Assembly: GCA_937992195.1 (NCBI GenBank)
Contig: CALKKV010000012.1
Location: 1 to 64,000 of the forward strand
Reading direction: 5' to 3'
DNA: 64,000 nt
DNA from: an uncultured Gammaproteobacteria bacterium
GTDB lineage: Bacteria > Pseudomonadota > Gammaproteobacteria > Arenicellales > Poriferihabitantaceae
Made by a program: the position numbers and the translations under genes. Below the pieces are notes generated by a model. That model saw only the letters and a program-made list of their open reading frames with translations, was not told the DNA's origin and did no database searches. This document shows, in pieces, positions 1 to 9,414 of this stretch. Positions within the stretch are counted from its first letter, which is position 1. Each line of letters opens with the position of its first letter.

Positions 1-1080
1 TGCGAAGGTCATACCGGGTTCAAGCGTTAATATCATTCCTGCTTGAAGCGCAGTCCCATCGGTTCCGGTGTTCGAAGGTCTCTCGGTGAGTTCGATACCG
101 AGACCATGCCCAAGTCTGCCGACCTCATTTCCTAAACTTCCGCCTGCAACCATAACCTCGTTCATCGCTTGCCAGACGTCTGAGGTAGTAGCGCCAGGTC
201 TTGCCGCAGAAAAACCGGCTTCGGTTGCCTGCCACACAACTTCATAGGCTTTTAGCGATGCATCATCTGCTGTGATAAACCCCCAGTTTCGGTCGAAGTC
301 ACAAAAGTACCCGTCCCAGGTAGAGCCGGTATCAATAATCAGAATATCGCCCTGCTCAAGAATCCGATTGGTTGGGCCCATGATAATGCTGTCGTATCCA
401 CCCTTCCCTGAACCGGCAACCATATATCCGGCTGTATCGGCTCCAGAAGAAAGCAGATCAATTTGCATCTTCTTACAGACGTCTCTCTCACTCATCCCCG
501 CGCGGGCATAACTTTCCACATTGGCAAATGCATCAGATGCCAGCTGGCAGATATAACGTGTTTTCGCGATTTCGAGATCAGACTTCACCATCCTTTGGCC
601 GTGCATCAATGCGCCGACATCGATAACTTCACTGCTTAACTGCTCGCGCAACGTTGCAAAATTTCGTTGAGGCATGCGCAACATCGTTTCTGGACCAAGG
701 GTCATCCCGATCTTGCCGTGTCGCTTAGGCAAATCACTTAAACACTTAGACAATAAGGAGATGCCATCATCGTCCGGCCTTGGAGAGGGCCAGGTGCGTA
801 TATCTTCAATCCAGGTATCCGCCATGCCGGCAGTTCCGATCTCGGGAATAATGGCGATGGGTTTACCATCTAGTGGAATAACCAAAAACCAAGGTCTTGT
901 CGGGCTCTGCCAAAATTGTGTAAAAAAACCGCTGTAATATCTGACGTTCGGTTCTGTTGTTAAAACAACCGCGTCAACACCGATGTCGTGCATTTTATGC
1001 TGCAACTTCTCTGTTCGAGCGACGAATTCGTATTCCGGAAATCCGCGATCGGGACTACCCGACGTTTTGTTCTGTGTCAT
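1..1080 (-). CDS. M24 family metallopeptidase (Xaa-Pro aminopeptidase/creatinase-like), partial
   Basis: The gene begins at the ATG at 1080 and is open at the left edge, giving 360 residues without a stop. The first 160 or so residues are the creatinase-type N-terminal domain. The C-terminal part is the pita-bread catalytic domain. Four of the five expected metal ligands are visible: Asp250 (in IIDTG), Asp261 (FCDFD), His325 (GHGLG) and Glu354 (LEPGM). The last Glu lies beyond the window. The family cleaves Xaa-Pro or related amide bonds, or hydrolyses creatine-like compounds, using two metal ions in the cytoplasm. The substrate cannot be told from sequence. It lies downstream of slyD on the same strand, 6 bases away, so the two may be cotranscribed. 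Confidence 0.85.
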   Translation of the reverse strand, partial: MTQNKTSGSPDRGFPEYEFVARTEKLQHKMHDIGVDAVVLTTEPNVRYYSGFFTQFWQSPTRPWFLVIPLDGKPIAIIPEIGTAGMADTWIEDIRTWPSPRPDDDGISLLSKCLSDLPKRHGKIGMTLGPETMLRMPQRNFATLREQLSSEVIDVGALMHGQRMVKSDLEIAKTRYICQLASDAFANVESYARAGMSERDVCKKMQIDLLSSGADTAGYMVAGSGKGGYDSIIMGPTNRILEQGDILIIDTGSTWDGYFCDFDRNWGFITADDASLKAYEVVWQATEAGFSAARPGATTSDVWQAMNEVMVAGGSLGNEVGRLGHGLGIELTERPSNTGTDGTALQAGMILTLEPGMTFA

Positions 1081-1086
1081 AAATTT

Positions 1087-1569
1087 CTAGTGTTGATGTC
1101 CACCTGCCCCATGGGCATGGCCGTGACTTAATTCTTCTTCTGTAGGATCACGCACTTCGGTGATTTCAATATCGAACCATAGCGTTTTACCAGCTAAAGG
1201 ATGATTGGTGTCAACATCGACGTTAAACCTGCCAACTTTTAAGACCACCACTTCTTTCGGCCCATTTTGTGTATTGACGCGGACAATCTGATCTTTTTTT
1301 GGTTTCTTTTTTTCTAACAAATACTTTAACGGAATCCGTTCAACCGCATCCGGATTTCGAACGCCGTATGCTTGCTCGGCCGTCAGTGTAATATCCACTT
1401 TATCGCCAACCTGTTTGCCTGCCAATTCCCCTTCTAGCGCATCCAGAATCCCATTGTGGCCCTGCAGGTACAACACCGGTTGGCCGTCTTGGTAGGAGTC
1501 TTCTAACACCTCCCCTTCCTCATACAGGCGGTAATGAAACCCAACAACTTTGTCTTTTTCTATCAACAT
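1087..1569 (-). CDS. slyD: FKBP-type peptidyl-prolyl cis-trans isomerase SlyD
   Basis: This 160-residue protein has the SlyD layout: a short FKBP half (residues 1-70), an inserted IF chaperone flap around residues 70-125, the return of the FKBP strand (NHPLAGKTLWFDIEI), and a His-rich tail (HGHAHGAGGHQH). SlyD proteins catalyse proline isomerization, act as a folding chaperone, and bind nickel through the tail. The tail is short compared with that of E. coli SlyD but has five His. The ATG at 1569 fits the family start, although no good Shine-Dalgarno sequence precedes it. It is divergent from the hybrid kinase gene at 1697. Confidence 0.92.
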   Translation of the reverse strand: MLIEKDKVVGFHYRLYEEGEVLEDSYQDGQPVLYLQGHNGILDALEGELAGKQVGDKVDITLTAEQAYGVRNPDAVERIPLKYLLEKKKPKKDQIVRVNTQNGPKEVVVLKVGRFNVDVDTNHPLAGKTLWFDIEITEVRDPTEEELSHGHAHGAGGHQH

Positions 1570-1696
1570 TATCTATTTAAATTATGGTGTAAATCGGTCA
1601 TATCAGAAACCAGTGAGGGTTGCAAAGAAATTTGAATCCGCTGCTTCTCGACCGGCAATTATGGTATTTTTGCTCTCCAGCGGAGTTATCGACTGA

Positions 1697-4600
1697 ATGA
1701 GCATCGTATCAACACAAATACTGGCAATTGCGGGCATTTTATATATCTGCCTGCTGTTCTTTATTGCCTATCGCGGCGACAGGGGCTTTCCGAAGAAAAC
1801 TTCGGCGGTAGTCTATAGCTTATCTCTCGCTGTCTATTGCTCGTCATGGACCTTTTTTGGTGCGGTTGGGACAGCGGCAACGGGGGGCTGGGATTTTTTC
1901 GCGATCTACCTGGGTCCAATTCTGCTGTTTTTGTTTGGTTACCGAATGATCCAAAGAATCATCACGGTAAGCAAGCAACAAAACATTACATCAATCTCTG
2001 ACTTTATCTCGTCGCGTTATGGCAAAAGTCGACAGATCGCGATCCTCGTCACCTGTATTGCGGTTGTCGGTTCTCTTCCCTACATCTCATTGCAACTGCA
2101 AGCCATCGCAATGGCTTTCAATACGATCACAGCTTCTAACACTTCTGCTTCTGCGGAAGCCCCGAGTTTGTTCGGCGACACCGCATTGTATAGCGCGATC
2201 TTGCTTGCGATATTTACGATTTTATTTGGCACCAGACATTTAAACTCCACCGAGCACCATCTTGGATTAATCAAAGCGATCGCTTTTGAGTCAATTGTCA
2301 AGCTGTTTGCGATCTTGCTGGTCGGGTATTTCTCTTATCAAATACTTGTGAATACTACAGATGTATTCGCGCTAAGCTGGCTCGATCCTGCTGTCACTTC
2401 GAACGACTCAAGCGCAAGTCCGAATTCGACCATAGAGTTTTTTACCAAGATGATGCTCAGTATGTCAGCAATCTTGCTGCTGCCAAGACAGTTTCATGTC
2501 ACCGTGGTTGAGGCGAATAGTCCAAATCAGGTTAGCACGGCGCGCTGGCTGCTTCCTACTTATTTGCTACTGATCAGCATTGTTGTTTTGCCGATCGCCT
2601 TAGTAGGCAATACTTATATGCCGATCGGCAGTAACGCCGATCTCTATGTTCTCAGTGTGCCGCTGGCAAGAGGCGAAACTTTGCTCGCCACCCTTGCGTT
2701 TATTGGCGGGCTATCTGCTGCCACCGGCATGGTAATTGTTGCGGCAATCAGTATTAGCACTATGGTGTGCAATGACATCGTTATGCCAATTCTGATCAGC
2801 ATTAAGTCCTTACGTATCCTACAGCGACAAAATATCAATCGCATTATATTGACCGTTCGGCGCATTGTTATTGGTCTGATCATGCTGTTCTCATATGGCT
2901 ATTATCTGCTCTCCGATACCAGTCAAGGTCTGGCGAATATCGGCTTACTTTCTTTTGCAGCGATCGCGCAGTTTGCACCCGCCGTGGTCGCCGGCCTTTA
3001 TTGGCAGCGCGCGAACCGACGGGGTGCTATTGCCGGTCTCTCCATCGGGTTTGCGACCTGGGCATACTGTTTACTCATACCGAACTTCATAGACAGCGCC
3101 GAGCTAAATTTAATTTTCCAGACCGCCAGCTGGGCACATCCGGAACATTTATTTGGCATCGCTGCAATGCCGCCACTCACTCACGGTGTGTTCTGGAGCT
3201 TGTTTCTTAATACCAGCGCAATCGTCATTGGCTCGATCCGTTATAACCCTTCTTTAATCGATAAGATCCAGGCGAGCATCTTTTTACATTCGACACCGGT
3301 CGAGCAAGAGCTTGGGATACCGCGCAATCAACACAATGTTGCAACCATCAAGGACGCCCGTACGTTATGCGAAAGCATTGCCGGTGAACATAGCGCCGCT
3401 GAAATTTTTCGCAGACATGAAGAAAACGGCGATATTGTTGATCCGGAAGAGCCGGTTACCCCGCTTTTAGTGAGAGACATTGAGCGCTCGATAGCCAGTG
3501 TTATTGGCGCGTCATCCGCACGCCATGTAGTTGCGGAGACATTACTGGGAGAGAACATCAGCATAGAAGATCTGGTGTTATTAATGGATGAAACCTCCCA
3601 GGCGATCACCTTCAATCGAGAGCTACTGCAGGCCGGATTTGAAAATATTACGCAAGGAATTAGCGTAGTCGATAACGAACAAAAACTGGTAGCCTGGAAT
3701 AATCGTTATATTGAGCTGTTTGATTATCCCGCTGATTTTCTATATGTCGGCATGCCGATTGAAGATTTAATCCGTTATAACGCTGAGCGAGGGGAATGTG
3801 GGCCTGGCGATATTGAACAGCATGTAAGCAAACGGATGGAGCATTTGAAGACAGGTAACTCTCACAGTCACCAGAGGCAGCGTCCTAACGGTAGGTATAT
3901 CAAGTCTCAAGGCAACCCGATGCCCGGCGGTGGTTTTGTCACCAGTTACACAGACACGACGCAAACCGTGGCTTCAGAAGCATTGTTAAGAAAAGTGAAT
4001 GAAGAGCTTGAAATGCGGGTAGCAGATCGAACCCGCGATCTCGAGCAACTGAACAAGCGATTACAGCAAGTTACAGAAGGAAAAACACAGTTTTTGGCCG
4101 CAGCAAGTCATGATCTGTTGCAACCGATTAATGCCGCAAGATTGTTCAATCAGGGCATCCGAGAGCATCCTGCGCAGGACGATCAGGAAGTATTTGAACT
4201 TGCTGGCAAAGTTGATCATTCGTTAGTAAGCGCTGATAAGCTTCTGCGTGCACTACTTGACATCTCAAAGCTGGATTCAGGAACGCTAACTGCTGAGGTT
4301 TCGCAGTTTGATATCTACGAGCTGCTCTCTGAACTGGAAGTTGAAATGGCACCGCTTGCCGAACGCAGCGGACTTAAACTTACCGTTCGCAAGCGCCATA
4401 TCGGGGTACGTAGTGATCGCCGTTTACTGCGCTCGATGTTACAAAATTTCATTTCCAACGCGATTCGCTATACAGAGTCTGGAACCATTCTTGTTGGCTG
4501 TCGCAAACGGAAAACCAAGCTTGAAGTTCAGGTGATCGACACCGGAATTGGTATCGCCGAAGATGATTTAAATGTCATCTTTAAGGAGTTTTTCCAAATT

Positions 4601-5260
4601 GACCCCGGGCAGGAAAACCCTGAAGACCAGGGCCTTGGTCTCGGTCTGTCCATCACGCAAAGACTCTCTCAAATCCTCGCACATCCAGTGCAAGTTAGAT
4701 CGACACTCGGAAAAGGAAGTAACTTTAGCGTAACGTTGCCAATGCAAGAAGGAAACGTAGTGAGCTACCCTGTTCGCGAAAAGTGGGCACCAGTAGGCCG
4801 TATGGATGGACTTAGAGTCATATGCATTGAGGATATGACAGAAGTATTGGAAGCAACCAAAATATTACTGGAGCGCTGGGGATGTAAAGTGACTGCATGC
4901 GCAAATGCGGATGAGACGCTTGATGTATTTACCAAACACCAGTTCGATGTGATCGTTGCTGATTATAGTCTTGGCGATAAATTGACGGGAATGGATCTGA
5001 TTTTAAGGGCGCGGGAAGAGCATGACATAAACACGGGAATTATTGTATCAGCCGAACAAGACCCTGATGTGAGAAACACAGCGCGGGCTCACGGCCTTTA
5101 CTTTCTATCAAAACCGGTAGACCCTTCATCGTTGCGTACTTTACTAAAACGCGCCCATGCTGAAAAAAGCAACGCTGAAGAAATCGGTTCTACTGAACTC
5201 GGAGAAGATAACAAGCCCGCGAGAGTGGCTGATCAGGTGGTTGGTAAACTAAATTTCTGA
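1697..5260 (+). CDS. crbS: hybrid sensor histidine kinase with SLC5-like transporter domain (CrbS/MxtR type)
   Basis: The 1187-residue protein has, in order: an SLC5/SSS sodium-symporter-like membrane domain of about 13 helices (residues 1-510), a STAC-like linker (about 545-625), a PAS domain (about 635-760), a coiled coil, a HisKA domain with phospho-His805 in AAASHDLLQP, a HATPase_c domain (about 900-1020, with DTGIGIAEDD), and a receiver domain with phospho-Asp1089 in VADYSL. This is the architecture of CrbS of Vibrio and MxtR of Pseudomonas, which with CrbR/ErdR control acetyl-CoA synthetase and related carbon-use genes. A CrbR-like regulator is at 15323-15973, not adjacent. CbrA is related but lacks the receiver, which argues for CrbS. 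The ATG at 1697 has a CGGAG sequence 11 bases upstream. Confidence 0.82.
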   Translation: MSIVSTQILAIAGILYICLLFFIAYRGDRGFPKKTSAVVYSLSLAVYCSSWTFFGAVGTAATGGWDFFAIYLGPILLFLFGYRMIQRIITVSKQQNITSISDFISSRYGKSRQIAILVTCIAVVGSLPYISLQLQAIAMAFNTITASNTSASAEAPSLFGDTALYSAILLAIFTILFGTRHLNSTEHHLGLIKAIAFESIVKLFAILLVGYFSYQILVNTTDVFALSWLDPAVTSNDSSASPNSTIEFFTKMMLSMSAILLLPRQFHVTVVEANSPNQVSTARWLLPTYLLLISIVVLPIALVGNTYMPIGSNADLYVLSVPLARGETLLATLAFIGGLSAATGMVIVAAISISTMVCNDIVMPILISIKSLRILQRQNINRIILTVRRIVIGLIMLFSYGYYLLSDTSQGLANIGLLSFAAIAQFAPAVVAGLYWQRANRRGAIAGLSIGFATWAYCLLIPNFIDSAELNLIFQTASWAHPEHLFGIAAMPPLTHGVFWSLFLNTSAIVIGSIRYNPSLIDKIQASIFLHSTPVEQELGIPRNQHNVATIKDARTLCESIAGEHSAAEIFRRHEENGDIVDPEEPVTPLLVRDIERSIASVIGASSARHVVAETLLGENISIEDLVLLMDETSQAITFNRELLQAGFENITQGISVVDNEQKLVAWNNRYIELFDYPADFLYVGMPIEDLIRYNAERGECGPGDIEQHVSKRMEHLKTGNSHSHQRQRPNGRYIKSQGNPMPGGGFVTSYTDTTQTVASEALLRKVNEELEMRVADRTRDLEQLNKRLQQVTEGKTQFLAAASHDLLQPINAARLFNQGIREHPAQDDQEVFELAGKVDHSLVSADKLLRALLDISKLDSGTLTAEVSQFDIYELLSELEVEMAPLAERSGLKLTVRKRHIGVRSDRRLLRSMLQNFISNAIRYTESGTILVGCRKRKTKLEVQVIDTGIGIAEDDLNVIFKEFFQIDPGQENPEDQGLGLGLSITQRLSQILAHPVQVRSTLGKGSNFSVTLPMQEGNVVSYPVREKWAPVGRMDGLRVICIEDMTEVLEATKILLERWGCKVTACANADETLDVFTKHQFDVIVADYSLGDKLTGMDLILRAREEHDINTGIIVSAEQDPDVRNTARAHGLYFLSKPVDPSSLRTLLKRAHAEKSNAEEIGSTELGEDNKPARVADQVVGKLNF

Positions 5261-5414
5261 GCCAGCTGCGAAATGACTTTCATCACGAGAGAGAATATTA
5301 GATCAAGTGTATCTGTCGACTTTCTATTTAACAGCGGTTATCGCAATTCAATTCTTTTTTTGGAGATAGCTTTATTTCGATAAGTATTATGCGATAGCTC
5401 CATCAGAAAACAGC

Positions 5415-6617
5415 TTACGCTGAGCGCGCGCTTCTTACAAAGGGAAATGAAACAACAGCCGCCATTATTAACATTCCAGAAGATATCCACAGGCTCCCCT
5501 GGATACCAAGACTCTGGTAACTCCAGCCCGATAAGACAGTGCCAACTAAACGTCCGCCTGCATTCGCCATGTAATAGAAACCTACATTCATCGCTACTTT
5601 TTCCCTATCGGACCATGCGATCGCCAAAAAAGAGTGCAGCGCTGAATGTAATGCAAATACAATACCAAAAATCACCAATCCGATAATCAGTACTCTGGAG
5701 GGGTACACTGTTTGATTCATCGCGATCGCAATACCTCCGGGGATAAGTGCGAGAATGAAGACCAGCACAAACGCTGCACGTCCAGACCGGTAGGACCTCA
5801 ACAATTTCGGTGCAAGGCTCTGAACAACGCCATACGCAATCACCCAACACGCGAGAAAACCACTGACCTGGAGAAAAGACCAGTCAAGAATTCCTGCAAG
5901 AAAAACCGGCAACGCCACTACGAACCAAACGTCTCTGGATCCAAAAAGGAAAAATCTTGCCGCAGACAAAAGATTGATTGATCTAGTCGGTGAAAATATG
6001 CGTGAGAATTTCTGTTTGTTCTTGGTTTTTCCCAATTCTTTTGGAAGTAAAATCCATGTACCTCCGAGCACAACGAGTAGCAATAGCGCCAAAACCAGAA
6101 CGGAATACTGAAAGCCAAACGTATACAAGAGCGCGCCGCCAACGAAAAAGCCACAACCTTTCAAGCTGTTTTTGGATCCCGTCAAAATAGCCACCCACTT
6201 AAAAAGCCGGGCATTTTGATCAGCTCCGGGCAACAATAATTTTACACTGGCCTTGGCACTCATCTTATTCAGATCTTTGGCAATCCCGGACAGAGCTTGA
6301 GCGCACATTACGTAAACCACGGTGAGGAACTCGTGGTCTATTGTCAACATGGCAAGTGCTACTATTTGCATCGCCATCCCGATATGCATGGTCCTGTTCA
6401 GACCAATTCGCGTGCCCAGCCAACCCCCAATGAGATTGGTAACCACACCAAAGAACTCGTAAAAAAGAAACAGAGTAGCAATTTCAAATGGTGTATATCC
6501 GAGCTGGTGAAAGAACAGCACCACAAGCATACGAAGAGCGCCATCGGTAACGGTGAACGCCCAGTACCCTGCAGTTACAATCAGGTAGCTGCGCATATCC
6601 GTCTGCACTGTAGTCAT
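5415..6617 (-). CDS. arsJ: ArsJ, MFS efflux permease for 1-arseno-3-phosphoglycerate
   Basis: This is a 400-residue major facilitator with about 12 predicted helices. The N-terminal part (GYWAFTVTDGALRMLVVLFF) and the segment LNKMSAKASVK are characteristic of ArsJ. ArsJ exports 1-arseno-3-phosphoglycerate, the unstable organoarsenical made by the companion GAPDH, which gives arsenate resistance. The gene starts 18 bases after the GAPDH gene ends on the same strand, so they form an operon. No arsR, arsC or acr3 gene is near. The identification rests on both the motif and the gene pair. It converges with the hybrid kinase gene, with 154 bases between them. Confidence 0.9.
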   Translation of the reverse strand: MTTVQTDMRSYLIVTAGYWAFTVTDGALRMLVVLFFHQLGYTPFEIATLFLFYEFFGVVTNLIGGWLGTRIGLNRTMHIGMAMQIVALAMLTIDHEFLTVVYVMCAQALSGIAKDLNKMSAKASVKLLLPGADQNARLFKWVAILTGSKNSLKGCGFFVGGALLYTFGFQYSVLVLALLLLVVLGGTWILLPKELGKTKNKQKFSRIFSPTRSINLLSAARFFLFGSRDVWFVVALPVFLAGILDWSFLQVSGFLACWVIAYGVVQSLAPKLLRSYRSGRAAFVLVFILALIPGGIAIAMNQTVYPSRVLIIGLVIFGIVFALHSALHSFLAIAWSDREKVAMNVGFYYMANAGGRLVGTVLSGWSYQSLGIQGSLWISSGMLIMAAVVSFPFVRSARSA

Positions 6618-6635
6618 AGCCTCAGCAAAGCTGAA

Positions 6636-7643
6636 TCACATCTGCTTCGCCATCATTGACGCTATTTCCATCAGGCGATTCATATAACCCCATTCGTTGT
6701 CATACCAGGACAACACTTTAACCTGTCGCTTGTTGATCACCATAGTCGAGAGACTGTCAACAACAGAAGATCTAGGGTCATGCCGATAGTCCATCGAAAC
6801 CAAGGGTTCCTCCGAAACCCCAAGAACACCAGAAAGCTCACAGGAAGCTGCGCGACGAAACATTTCATTCACTTCTTCGATACTGGTATCTTTCTCCGAT
6901 TCAAAAACAAAATCTGTCAAAGAAGGATTCGACAGCGGTACCCGCACCGCCAAGCCATCCAGCCTTCCTTCAAGTTCTGGAAATATTTGAATGATCGCTT
7001 TGGCTGAACCAGTACTGGTGGGAATCAGAGACTCACCACATGCGCGCGCTCTTCTCAGATCTTTGTGCGGACTATCCAGAATAGTTTGCGTATTCGTGAT
7101 CGCATGAATCGTGGTAATAGAACCATGCCGTATTCCCAGATTTTCATGCATCACCTTCACCAACGGGGCTAGACAGTTGGTTGTGCACGAGGCCCCGGTG
7201 ACAACGTCGTGTTGGTCACCGTCATACAATGAGTCGTTCACCCCTTTTACTAAGTTAAGCGCTGGTGAAGGGCAAGGTGCTGACACCAAAACCTTCTTTA
7301 CCCCAGAATCAAAATGCGCCTTAAGCTGCTCTTCTGTTTTGAACTGTCCACTGCATTCCAGCACTAGATCAACGCCTAGCGCCCCCCAATCGATATTTTT
7401 TGGGTCTCGTTCAGAAGACAAAGTCACTTCCTGACCATTAACGCTGATTGACTGCTCATTCGCCACGATCTGTCTTGACCAACGGCCGTGAATCGAATCG
7501 TGTTCGAGCAGGTGTGCGTGACACCGCGGGTCACTGGCAGGTTCATTGATATGGACGATTTCATATTCATCACTATCCCATCCGATACGAAAGCCCAACT
7601 TGCCCATCCTTCCAAAGCCGTTTATACCTACTTTTATTCCCAC
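6636..7643 (-). CDS. ArsJ-associated glyceraldehyde-3-phosphate dehydrogenase
   Basis: The 335-residue protein has the GAPDH Rossmann fold (GINGFGRMGKLGF near the N-terminus) and the catalytic SCTTNCLAP motif with Cys153. In ArsJ operons this paralogue uses arsenate in place of phosphate and makes 1-arseno-3-phosphoglycerate for export. The open frame reaches a TTG at 7655. I prefer the GTG at 7643 because TTGAGG then sits 6 bases upstream as a ribosome binding site and the protein then starts MGIKVGINGFG, as in the family. It is divergent from phnY across about 325 bases. A housekeeping glycolytic role cannot be excluded from the protein alone, but linkage to arsJ is strong evidence. Confidence 0.9.
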   Translation of the reverse strand: MGIKVGINGFGRMGKLGFRIGWDSDEYEIVHINEPASDPRCHAHLLEHDSIHGRWSRQIVANEQSISVNGQEVTLSSERDPKNIDWGALGVDLVLECSGQFKTEEQLKAHFDSGVKKVLVSAPCPSPALNLVKGVNDSLYDGDQHDVVTGASCTTNCLAPLVKVMHENLGIRHGSITTIHAITNTQTILDSPHKDLRRARACGESLIPTSTGSAKAIIQIFPELEGRLDGLAVRVPLSNPSLTDFVFESEKDTSIEEVNEMFRRAASCELSGVLGVSEEPLVSMDYRHDPRSSVVDSLSTMVINKRQVKVLSWYDNEWGYMNRLMEIASMMAKQM

Positions 7644-7968
7644 GATATACCTCAAGTTTTTTCTGTATTAAATTCAGCAAACCAAACACTCATGTCTACA
7701 AAACTTCACTGCTCCCTGGTTTCGCGACCCGAGAACACAGTCGTTCTTTGACACTCTTTCGCTCAACATACCCATTTTATGACAGCAATATTACAAACAG
7801 TTTGCAAAAAAAGATCGATAAAATTCAGATTGGTGACTGCATTCACAGTATACCTGCGAGAATAAAACAGCTTAAAAAACACTTACCTAAGCGAATTGAA
7901 CATATCGTAGTCACCTCACAGGGTATTTTGTCATCAAAAATTCATAAACTCTGTGTATATCAGTACTT
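7644..7968. promoter_or_regulatory. divergent control region between gapdh-arsJ and phnYZ
   Basis: About 325 bases separate the two divergent operons and contain no convincing gene. On the minus strand, reading toward gapdh, 7785-7776 is CTGTCATAAA. This matches the first ten bases of the enterobacterial Pho box, but the next seven bases (7774-7768) match poorly (about 3 of 7). The region is A/T rich near 7795-7830. I saw no ArsR-type inverted repeat. The Pho box assignment is weak. Confidence 0.35.
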
Positions 7969-8751
7969 ATGAAACTCAAAAACTATTTACTAGACGAAGA
8001 CCAGAAATCTCGTTGGAAAGAAAATGGCTGGATTCATATCGAAGCAGCGATCGATACAAGGTCCTTAGCGCTAGCTCGAAGCGAAGTCGACCGTCTGGCT
8101 CGAACGCCGGCCATGGAAAAGGGTTTAACCCACTATTATGAAGAAACGCATTCGGGCAAAAAGCTTTGCCGAACCGAGCGGTTTATTGAACACAGTGAGC
8201 AACTTGAGGAACTCATCACGACTGGAGTTATTCCCGAAATAGCATCAGCCCTCTTCTCCCATGAAGCAGTTTTGTTCAAGGAAAAAATTAATTACAAAAT
8301 GCCCGGCGGCGCCGGATTTTCTGCTCACCAGGATGCAACAGCCTATGATTTTGTCAACCACCACATCACCTGCCTGGTGGCACTAGACAATATGACAAAA
8401 GAAAACGGCTGCCTTATATTTGCCCAGCGTCCGGGCGAAAAGGCGCTTCTAAAAACCAATAATGCAGGCTGCATTGATCAAAAAACAGCGAATGCGCTCG
8501 ACTGGTTTGCTGTTGAAGCGCGCGCAGGTGATATTGTTTACTTTGATTCTTACACCCCGCACAAAAGCGGCAGCAACGCGACAAATGCGCCAAGAACTGC
8601 GCTATACCTCACCTATAATGCTTTACAGGATGCGGATATGCGCGCTACGTATTATGACAATCGCGACCGCATCATAGCCAGCAATCAAGAAAGTAGAATC
8701 AGCACCATCGGACATTTTAAAGGTCAAAATATCTCTACTTCCTCGTCCTAA
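7969..8751 (+). CDS. phnY: PhnY-like 2-oxoglutarate/Fe(II) dioxygenase (PhyH family)
   Basis: This 260-residue protein belongs to the PhyH family of 2-oxoglutarate-dependent oxygenases. The facial triad is visible as His120 and Asp122 (HQDATAYDF) and His198 (YTPHKSGSN), with an Arg for 2-oxoglutarate about 11 residues later (APRTALYLTY). PhnY hydroxylates 2-aminoethylphosphonate at C1. The next gene, 27 bases downstream, is a PhnZ-like oxygenase that cleaves that product, so the pair forms the oxidative C-P cleavage route. Close relatives such as TmpA act on the trimethylated substrate, so the exact phosphonate is inferred. The ATG at 7969 lacks a clear Shine-Dalgarno sequence. Confidence 0.8.
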   Translation: MKLKNYLLDEDQKSRWKENGWIHIEAAIDTRSLALARSEVDRLARTPAMEKGLTHYYEETHSGKKLCRTERFIEHSEQLEELITTGVIPEIASALFSHEAVLFKEKINYKMPGGAGFSAHQDATAYDFVNHHITCLVALDNMTKENGCLIFAQRPGEKALLKTNNAGCIDQKTANALDWFAVEARAGDIVYFDSYTPHKSGSNATNAPRTALYLTYNALQDADMRATYYDNRDRIIASNQESRISTIGHFKGQNISTSSS

Positions 8752-8778
8752 AATTATTTTCGACGTATTTATCTGATC

Positions 8779-9354
8779 ATGAATCTTCCCCACGACGCTA
8801 CCAATCCAGAGAAATTTGTCGCTGACTTATGTGCATGGATCGAACAGGAGGGTGTTTCCTATTACGACGAAACCGTCACCCAGCTGGATCACGCTTTGCA
8901 ATCTGCCTGCCTGGCAAAACAGGAATCTGTTGGGAGTCACCAGGTTGTCGCTGCACTACTCCACGATATAGGGCATTTAATCATCGATGAACATAGCCGC
9001 CGAGAGGACTTTCTATCCCATGATGCGTTTCATGAAAAAGCAGGATGTCTTTGGGCAAATCGTTTTTTTGGCGATCAAATCTCAGAGCCTATACGTTTAC
9101 ACGTCCCTGCAAAACGCTGGCTTTGCACTTCAGATAGCGATTACTACGAAGGTCTCTCTGACTCGTCCAAACATAGTTTTCGTCTTCAGGGGGGTATGAT
9201 GTCCTCTAAGGAAGTGGCCGCATTTGAAGCCGAACCGTTTAGCAAGGAAGCAGTGAAGTTACGGCTGTGGGATGACCGGGCGAAGGTGACAAATAAAACG
9301 GTACCAGCGATTTCCGCATATCATTCAGATTTGCTTTCTTCTTTAATCCGCTAA
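8779..9354 (+). CDS. phnZ: PhnZ-like HD-domain mixed-valent diiron oxygenase
   Basis: The 191-residue HD-domain protein matches PhnZ across its length. The segment YYDETVTQLDHALQ (residues 28-41) aligns with the PhnZ segment that carries the gating Tyr and the Glu contacting the substrate amine (here Tyr28 and Glu31). His38 and the His62-Asp63 pair (AALLHDIGH) are expected iron ligands. HVPAKRWL, YYEGLSDSSK and LRLWDDRAK are also shared. PhnZ oxidatively splits 2-amino-1-hydroxyethylphosphonate into glycine and phosphate. The retained Glu favours an aminoethyl substrate over trimethyl analogues, but this needs testing. It ends 60 bases before the convergent phnE1 gene. Confidence 0.85.
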   Translation: MNLPHDATNPEKFVADLCAWIEQEGVSYYDETVTQLDHALQSACLAKQESVGSHQVVAALLHDIGHLIIDEHSRREDFLSHDAFHEKAGCLWANRFFGDQISEPIRLHVPAKRWLCTSDSDYYEGLSDSSKHSFRLQGGMMSSKEVAAFEAEPFSKEAVKLRLWDDRAKVTNKTVPAISAYHSDLLSSLIR

Positions 9355-9414
9355 GGCAACTGCAAGACGCTGTTCAATACGCGCGCTGGGTAAGCTGGAC
9401 CGCTGAATAAGGAA

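Noticed and set aside
3328-3615. A 95-residue minus-strand frame inside the hybrid kinase gene
   Set aside because: It is a shadow of the kinase coding frame with no recognisable domain and Ser-rich composition typical of antisense frames.
5605-6198. Several antisense or out-of-frame reading frames of 60-120 residues in the arsJ gene
   Set aside because: They lie wholly inside arsJ, show no family features, and arsJ itself is unmistakable.
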